Shown here: in pieces, positions 16,327-22,800 of the stretch
How the letters are laid out: the number at the start of each line of letters is the position of its first letter
Numbering within the stretch: position 1 is the first letter of the stretch
DNA from: Pirellulaceae bacterium
Lineage (GTDB): Bacteria; Planctomycetota; Planctomycetia; Pirellulales; Pirellulaceae
DNA: 33,987 nt
Assembly (NCBI GenBank): GCA_025459145.1
Contig: JALORD010000004.1
Coordinates: forward strand, 1-33,987
Direction: 5' to 3'
Notes under the pieces: generated by a model
Database searches by the model: none
Seen by the model: the letters and a program-made list of their open reading frames with translations, nothing else
Told to the model about the DNA's origin: nothing
Made by a program: the position numbers and the translations under genes

Positions 16327-17451
16327 ATGGCGAAAAAACTGTCGGTCGCGGAGATTCTGGCTGCCGCTCGCGCGGAGAAAGCCGGCGGAGGAGCCGCGTC
16401 TGCATCACCTCCTCCCGAGACTGCGGCTGAAGCTGCCCCACCTAGCGGTGAGACGCTGCCCGCTGCTGAGCTGCCGGCCTCCACTACTGACCAAGGCCCC
16501 TCGGAAGTAGCTGCGAAAGCTCCTCCTGCCGGAAAAGTTCCCCCCGGTGGCAAGGGGATGAGCATGGCAGACATCCTGGCTGCTGCACGCGCCAGTAAAG
16601 GAAGTTCGCCACCTGCTGCAGCAGCCAAGCCCGCCGCTCCGGCCAAGCCCCCAGCCGAGAAACCTGCAGCCAAGCCGGCTGCCGCCGAAAAGCCGGTTGC
16701 CAAGCCAGCGGCCAAATCGGCTGAGTCAGGTTCTGCGGCACCTAAAGATACTGCCAGCATTTTGGCTGCGGCCCGCAAGGGGGCGAAGCCCGGACCGGTC
16801 AGCAAAGCTGAAGCCGCGGCACTTGCCAAGCCGAGCGAGCCGGCCGGTAAGAAGAAGATCGCCGTGCCGCCGATGCCCGCTAAGCCGGACTACGCTCGCC
16901 CGGAACGATCCACGGTGGCGGCCGATACTTCCACCCGCCGGTCGTTCATGGCGATTGCCGCCGGGGCGCTCTTTGGTTCGTCGATGGCCATCGGGTTTTC
17001 GTCGCTGGCCGCCACGCATCTGATGTGGCTGCTCGGCCTCGCCCGGTTCATGTTCCCGAACATCCTGATCGAACCGCCCACACGGTTTAAGGTCGGTTTT
17101 CCTGACGCACTGTCGCCGGGGCAAGTGGAGACGAAGTTCATCGCCCAATTCGGCGTCTGGATTGTGCGTTACGAATTTGAGGGGCAGCCGATGATCTATG
17201 CCCTGAAGTCCGTTTGTACCCACCTGGGCTGCACACCGAATTGGCTCGAAGCTGAGCAGAAGTTCAAATGCCCCTGCCACGGCAGCGGTTTTTACAAGGA
17301 TGGCGTCAACTTTGAGGGGCCCGCTCCGCGGCCGCTCGAGCGCTACGCCATCAGTGTGGCTGATGACGGGCAGTTGATGGTCGACAAGAGCCGCACGTTC
17401 CAGGAGGAAATGGGACAGTGGCGAGACTCGGCGTCGTTCGTCTCTGTTTAG
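16327..17451 (+). CDS. qcrA: Rieske iron-sulfur protein with long Ala/Pro/Lys tail containing three ILAAAR repeats
   Basis: 374-aa Rieske subunit of a bc-type quinol oxidising complex; carries electrons from quinol to a c-type cytochrome. The C-terminal Rieske fold has CTHLGC (297-302) and CPCHGS (315-320), giving the two Cys and two His ligands C297, H299, C315 and H318 in the order used by bc complexes. A TRRSFMAIAAGALFG segment at 203-217 is a Tat-type signal anchor followed by about 35 hydrophobic residues. Ahead of it lies an unusual ~200-residue tail of low complexity (Ala, Pro, Lys) with SVAEILAAAR (6-15), SMADILAAAR (79-88) and DTASILAAAR (141-150). By Tat topology the tail is cytoplasmic. 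Most bacterial Rieske proteins are 160-220 aa. First gene of the respiratory cluster; no Shine-Dalgarno before the ATG. Confidence 0.95.
   Translation: MAKKLSVAEILAAARAEKAGGGAASASPPPETAAEAAPPSGETLPAAELPASTTDQGPSEVAAKAPPAGKVPPGGKGMSMADILAAARASKGSSPPAAAAKPAAPAKPPAEKPAAKPAAAEKPVAKPAAKSAESGSAAPKDTASILAAARKGAKPGPVSKAEAAALAKPSEPAGKKKIAVPPMPAKPDYARPERSTVAADTSTRRSFMAIAAGALFGSSMAIGFSSLAATHLMWLLGLARFMFPNILIEPPTRFKVGFPDALSPGQVETKFIAQFGVWIVRYEFEGQPMIYALKSVCTHLGCTPNWLEAEQKFKCPCHGSGFYKDGVNFEGPAPRPLERYAISVADDGQLMVDKSRTFQEEMGQWRDSASFVSV
16342..16776 (+). repeat. Three spaced copies of an ILAAAR peptide motif in the Rieske tail
   Basis: Copies lie at 16342-16371, 16561-16590 and 16747-16776. Each encodes a ten-residue unit ending ILAAAR, with small or acidic residues before it and K/A/S after it. 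Spacing is 73 and 62 residues, filled with Pro/Ala/Lys linker. The underlying DNA is not identical between copies, so selection appears to act on the peptide. Confidence 0.85.
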
Positions 17452-17543
17452 TTCGCCGTGTGTGGGCCCGCTGGGGGCTAAGCCAGAGTGGACCGCTATT
17501 GTTTCGACTTGGCCCCTGAATCCCGACACTCGATTTTCAGCAC

Positions 17544-18320
17544 ATGCCGACCTTAGGCGAAATCATCCGCGAATCGCAGATCTGGAAGAGTATTTTCCGG
17601 CATCCCGCGCCGGTCGATCGTCGTAATCGCATCGTCGTGATGCTGACGAACTTCTTCCTGCACCTGCACCCCGTGTCGATCAAGAAGCAGGGGATTGCCC
17701 TCAGCTTTACGTGGTGCATGGGCGGGGTCACGTTCTTCCTGTTTCTGGTCGAAACAGTGACGGGCGTTTTGCTGATGTTCTATTACCGCCCGACGCTGGA
17801 GTGGGCCTACAACGATATTCTCGCCCTGCGCGATGTGACGAGTCTGGGGATCCTGCGCGAGATCCATCGCTGGGGTGCCCATGCGATGGTGATCACCGTC
17901 TGGCTCCACATGTATCGCGTGTTTCTCACGGGCAGTTATAAGCCGCCGCGGGAATTCAACTGGGTCGTCGGCGTCATCTTGCTTTTGCTCACGCTGCTGA
18001 TGTCGTTTACGGGCTATCTGCTGCCGTGGGATCAATTGGCGATTTGGGCCATCACGGTCGGTTCGAACATGGCGCGGGCGACGCCGTTTTTGGGTTACGA
18101 AGGGCCCGGCAATCAACTGCTCACGATCGACGGGATCGACATGATTACCAACGCCTCCGATGCGCGCTTCGGGCTCCTCGGCGCGCGCTTCGTCGGCGAA
18201 GAAACGCTCAACCGGTTTTACGTACTCCACTGCGTCGCGATTCCGCTCGGCGTCGCGCTGCTCTTGGCCATTCACTTCTGGCGAGTGCGGAAAGACGGGG
18301 GAATCAGCGGACCACTTTAG
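17544..18320 (+). CDS. qcrB: Cytochrome b, N-terminal half (cytochrome b6-like)
   Basis: 258-aa membrane subunit carrying both b hemes of the quinol oxidising complex. Four transmembrane helices. Heme ligands are H108 and H122 in [20 protein letters not shown] (spacing of 13 residues) and H229 and H244 in [13 protein letters not shown] through AIHFWRVRK (spacing 14), the cytochrome b6 pattern. [17 protein letters not shown] at about 157-173 is the conserved helix C/Qo-site region, and the protein ends in [10 protein letters not shown] like cytochrome b6. A hydrophilic loop [17 protein letters not shown] follows helix C. The cytochrome b is split; the second half is the next gene, separated by a spacer that consists almost entirely of heptameric repeats. 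It begins 92 bp after the Rieske stop, with no Shine-Dalgarno. Confidence 0.95.
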   Translation: MPTLGEIIRESQIWKSIFRHPAPVDRRNRIVVMLTNFFLHLHPVSIKKQGIALSFTWCMGGVTFFLFLVETVTGVLLMFYYRPTLEWAYNDILALRDVTSLGILREIHRWGAHAMVITVWLHMYRVFLTGSYKPPREFNWVVGVILLLLTLLMSFTGYLLPWDQLAIWAITVGSNMARATPFLGYEGPGNQLLTIDGIDMITNASDARFGLLGARFVGEETLNRFYVLHCVAIPLGVALLLAIHFWRVRKDGGISGPL

Positions 18321-18324
18321 TCCG

Positions 18325-18418
18325 TTGTCATTGGTCACTGGTCACTTGTCATTGGGGGCCCCAGCCTTGCCTCGGATGACCAATGACGAGAGACAAATGA
18401 CAAATGACGAATGACCAA
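18325..18418. repeat. Inverted arrays of 7-bp repeats (TTGTCAT / TGACAAA type)
   Basis: Left arm 18325-18355: four head-to-tail heptamers TTGTCAT, TGGTCAC, TGGTCAC, TTGTCAT and then TGG. Right arm 18377-18418: six heptamers TGACCAA, TGACGAG, AGACAAA, TGACAAA, TGACGAA, TGACCAA, which are the reverse complement type. The 21-bp centre is GC-rich. The arms can pair in several registers into a long hairpin. The array fills the gap between the two cytochrome b genes, starting 4 bp after one stop and ending 2 bp before the next ATG. Similar heptameric intergenic repeats are known from cyanobacteria and, as I recall, planctomycetes. Confidence 0.9.
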
Positions 18419-18420
18419 CT

Positions 18421-19803
18421 ATGCACGGCCTTCCTCCTTACGACTTATTCCTGAAGCAGGTTTCCGGATTCCTGGGAACCTACTATTTGCTGCTGGCCGT
18501 GATGAACGCCGTGGCGGCGTTTCTCTTGTGGCGCGGCGAGCGGCAGCGCGAATTGTGCCGCGTGCCGATAGTTGATTTTCCGGTGACTCCCGCGCTCGTG
18601 TGGCTTTTGGTGTCGGGGTTTTTCCTGCTCATTTCACCCCTCGCCTATAGCGGCGATGAGCAGTGGATGGCGCTTATCTCGCTCCCCGGCAGCGTGCGGT
18701 CCGGGATCAACTGGATGATGAATCCCACGGCTTACACCCTGGGTTCGCTGGCGCTGGTGGCGGCCGCCTTCCTCGCGCGGCGGTTCCTGGTAAAGCCCTG
18801 GGTTGCCTGGTCGATGCTGAATCTGTCGATGCTCCTGATGGGAATGTCGATGACCGATCAGAACTTCGCGAACATCGTGACCAAGCCCGACAACGTGCCG
18901 ATCGTCGGTTTGATCTTCCTGCTGGGGTTCTTTACTTGGCTCGCCACTTATCAGGCCGTGCAAAACGACGACCGGGCCAAACAGGGGCTCGAGCCGCTCG
19001 AAAAACTCGACAGCGAAAAGGTCCTCGTTTGGCCCGATCTGGTCTATACCGAACTGATCTGCATGGTAGCCCTGACCGCCGTGCTGCTGCTGTGGGCGAT
19101 CGCTCTTCAGGCGCCACTCGAAGAACCGGCCAGCGCCGTGAAGACCCCCAACCCGTCGAAGGCCCCGTGGTACTTCCTCGGGCTGCAAGAGATGCTCGTG
19201 TACTACGACCCCTGGATGGCGGGTGTCGTGCTGCCGAGCGTGATCGTGGCCGGGCTGATGGCGATTCCCTACATCGATTTCAACAAGCAGGGCAATGGCT
19301 ACTACACGATCGATCAGCGCAAGTTCGCCTACATCATGTTTCAGTTCGGGTTCTTGGTCCTATGGATCACGCTGATCGTGATGGGAACGTTCCTCCGCGG
19401 CCCCAACTGGAACTTCTTCGGTCCGTTCGAGTACTGGGATGCCCACAAGGTCGAAGCGCTCAATAACGTCGATCTCTCGGAGTATTTCTGGGTTACGGCG
19501 TTGCAATCGTCGCGTCCGCGGGCTCCAGAGGGTTCGGGCGAACTGATGAAGTTTGGCTGGGCGCTGTTGCGAGAGATTCCCGGGATCGTGCTTGTGATCG
19601 GCTACTTTGCGATGGTGCCGCCGCTCCTCGTCGTGAGCAGCAAGTTCTTTCAAGGCCTGTTTATCCGCATGGGTTTCATTCGGTACATGGTCCTGACGAA
19701 CCTGCTTCTGATGATGATGCTCTTGCCGATCAAGATGCTCGCTCGCTGGACGGTCAACCTAAAGTACTTTGTCGCCCTCCCCGAATACTTGCTGAATTTC
19801 TAA
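18421..19803 (+). CDS. Cytochrome b C-terminal (subunit IV-like) protein with extra membrane segments
   Basis: 460-aa polytopic membrane protein. The part recognisable as the cytochrome b C-terminal domain (PetD/subunit IV-like) is at about 200-330: KVLVWPDLVYTELICMVAL, TPNPSKAPWYFLGLQEMLVY (equivalent of the Qo-site PEWY region) and MAGVVLPSVIVAGLMAIPYI. Before it lies an extension of about 195 residues with roughly four hydrophobic helices (near 18-37, 57-76, 105-122, 160-178), and after it two or three more helices (about 303-323, 385-405, 420-440). Subunit IV is normally about 160 aa, so this is nearly three times larger. It completes the Qo site with the preceding gene. The ATG at 18421 directly abuts the heptamer repeat array and lacks a Shine-Dalgarno. 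The role of the extra helices is unknown. Confidence 0.9.
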   Translation: MHGLPPYDLFLKQVSGFLGTYYLLLAVMNAVAAFLLWRGERQRELCRVPIVDFPVTPALVWLLVSGFFLLISPLAYSGDEQWMALISLPGSVRSGINWMMNPTAYTLGSLALVAAAFLARRFLVKPWVAWSMLNLSMLLMGMSMTDQNFANIVTKPDNVPIVGLIFLLGFFTWLATYQAVQNDDRAKQGLEPLEKLDSEKVLVWPDLVYTELICMVALTAVLLLWAIALQAPLEEPASAVKTPNPSKAPWYFLGLQEMLVYYDPWMAGVVLPSVIVAGLMAIPYIDFNKQGNGYYTIDQRKFAYIMFQFGFLVLWITLIVMGTFLRGPNWNFFGPFEYWDAHKVEALNNVDLSEYFWVTALQSSRPRAPEGSGELMKFGWALLREIPGIVLVIGYFAMVPPLLVVSSKFFQGLFIRMGFIRYMVLTNLLLMMMLLPIKMLARWTVNLKYFVALPEYLLNF

Positions 19804-19849
19804 CCGCAGTCGCGCTGGCCCCACGCCGGTGCTAGGCGGAGATGCTGAC

Positions 19850-22800
19850 ATGCCCGCAACGGAATCAACTTGGCGCGACACGACGCTCTTACATCGCATT
19901 TTTGCGATCACGGGAGTCGTGCTGACGATCTCGACGATTTGGATGTTCTACAAGGATCACGCCCGCTCGTGGAAAGTGATCCAGCCGACAGCGGTCAGCG
20001 TCGACCTCAAGATGAACGCCTGGCGGCAGGAGCAGTTCGAGACGACGGAAGCGGTGCTCGATCACGAACGGCTGAGCCACGCCGTTTCGGCCGCAAAGGC
20101 CCAGCCGCTCGATCCGGCTTTACTCGCCGAGTTTAAACGACTGATGGAGGAGGACGCTGCGGATCGGAAGACCTCCGTCGACACGACCTGGATCGACACC
20201 GAAGCGAAAAAGCTGGCGCCGCTGGCCGAGAAAGCTGCCGAACTGCGAGCGGCAGCCGATGCGGCGCAGAAGGCATCGGATGAGAAGCCCGACGACAACG
20301 ACTTGTTTGTCGCTGCCAATAAAGCCCAGGCCGAAGCCTTGGCGGCCGAGCAAAAGGCCGGCGCCGTACGCGACGCGTTTCTGAAGAAACTTCGCGATGT
20401 GGTCCGGGACGCCAAGATCCGCGAAGACAAAGTGCTGGGCGAACGGAAGTTCAAGTCAGCGAATATCGACAAGGCGAAGGCGGATCTCGATATCGCGATT
20501 CGCGACGATCTGGGAGCCGCGGAACTGGCTCGCCGGCAAAAGATCGTGGACGAACTCGTTCAAGGGAAGTCACCCGACGATTCCTATTCGTTCAATGCTC
20601 TCACCGCTCGCTACCAGGAATACAGCACGTTCCGGCTTGCCCTCGACAAACTGCTCAAGCAGATGACCGCCGAGGTGGACGCTGCAGAGAAGGCGTATGC
20701 CGATAGCCTCGCGGGGCTCGATCGCCTGAAGACGCAGTATCGACAGCAGCGGGAGACCTACTTCGCCAATCCCTTCGACACCCCGTTTCCCTGGTTCTTC
20801 GGCAAGAAGATCCTCACGCTGCCGATTCTCGACGCTTTCAATTCGCCGCGGCGAATCGACAACCTGTGGAGCGACGGCCTCGAACAGACTTACGGCAGCT
20901 TCGGCACAGTGCGGCGGTTCGATCGCTGTACGACCTGCCATCAATCGATGCAGAAATCACTGCCAGGATCGCCGACCGATCCGGCCTACGTAGGCCAGCG
21001 CGAGATTACGCTGCAGATTACGCCGCCGACTCCCGAGGAAGCACCGCAGCCGCGAAAAGACGCCCAAGGAAATCCCCTGCCGCTGACGCTCGAGGACTGG
21101 CTCGGCATTCGATTGGCTGACGAAGGACTGCTCAAGTATGACGACGTGACGGTCTCCCTCGTCCAGCCCCGCTCGCCGGCAGCCCGCGCAGCGATTGTGA
21201 CGGACGAAGGCCAGCAGCAGATGCTGGGTCAAGAGCTGCGCCAGCGTGTCGCCCAGGCCGCGTCCGATCCCGCAAGTACGGTGGCTGCCTTTCCAACGGC
21301 ACCAGGGCTGATGGTGGGCGACGTCATCGAAGGATTTAACGGGAGCCAACTCAGCGGCGGCGACCGCGGCCCTGCACGGGTCGGGGCGTTTCTGCTCCTG
21401 CTGGCCCAGAAAGGGACGCCATTCACCGTCACCGTACGGCGCGGACTCCCGAATCCTTTTACCTCTCACCCGCGGCTGGACTTGTTTGTCAGCGATTCGA
21501 GTCCCCACCCAATGCAGACCTTCGCCTGCACAGTCTGCCACGAGGGCCAGGGAAGCGCGACCGACTTCAAGTGGGCGTCGCACGCACCCAATACGCCAGG
21601 CGATGCCGCAAAATGGCGCGACGAGCACGGCTGGTTCGACAACCACCACTGGATCTTCCCGATGTTCCCGGCGCGGTTCTCGGAAAGCTCCTGCCTCAAG
21701 TGCCATCACGACGTGGTCGATCTTGAACCGAGCGAGAAGTTCGCCTCGGCTCCGGCCCCCAAGGTCACGCACGGCTATCAGCTCATCCGCAAGTACGGCT
21801 GTTTTGGCTGTCACGAAGTGAACGGCTACGACGGGCCCGACCGCCGAATTGGCCCCGACATGCGTCTGGAGCCCAACTATTTCGCCTCGGCACAAGCGCT
21901 CCTCCCCTTGCTACCGGAGCGTGAGGCCTATTTCACGAAACTGAAAGCTGAGGCGCCGGAAGACGAACAGGCAAAGGTCGGGACGCATCTCGAAACGATT
22001 CGCACTGTCGCCAGTCTAGCCCAGCGGCTCGCCGCGCAGCCGGAACTCGACGACGTGCGGCACCGCCTCGCCGAGTTGCTCGAGATCGATGCGCGAATCG
22101 CTGCGGCCAACCAAGAGAAGCCGGCCGACCAGCACGCCTGGACCAGCTTTGACGCGCGGATTCACGCGATGGCGGGTTGGTTCAAGGACCAGGAAACCCC
22201 TGGTACGGAACGGAAGTCGGGACCGAGCCTGCGGTACATTTCGGAAAAGGTCGACCGCACATTCCTTTACGACTGGCTGCACGATCCGACTAACTTCCGC
22301 CAGACGACCCGGATGCCCAAGTTCTTCGGACTGTGGGATCATCTGAAGGACAGCGAGGGGAAGATGACCGATCATCTGGCCCCCGAACTCGAACCGATCG
22401 AGATCCGCGGCACGCTCGAATTTCTGCTGGCGCAAAGCGAGGCCCAGTTCGAGAAGGCGAGCACGTCGCCGGATGTGCCGAAGCTCGTCCAGCTCTACGA
22501 ACCGCTCGCCCGCGAACCAGGCATTAGCCCCTGGACTGACGAGGAAAAAATCGCCCGCGGCAAGGAACAGTTCCAAGTCCGCGGATGCCTGGCGTGCCAC
22601 ACGCACCAGGACTTCCCCGACGTCTCGAAGTACCGGGCGAAGGACGAGATTGTGCAGGGACCTGACCTGTCGGGTATCGCCGACAAGTTCAGCGCGGAGC
22701 GTAACCCGCAGGGTCCCGACTGGCTCTATAGCTGGATCAAAGAGCCGACGCGGTATCACGCTCGCACCGTGATGCCGAACTTGTTCCTGGGTCCCGAAGT

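Noticed and set aside
18325-18418. Possible CRISPR array
   Set aside because: Units are contiguous 7-mers in opposite orientations, without spacers of the CRISPR kind and without cas genes.
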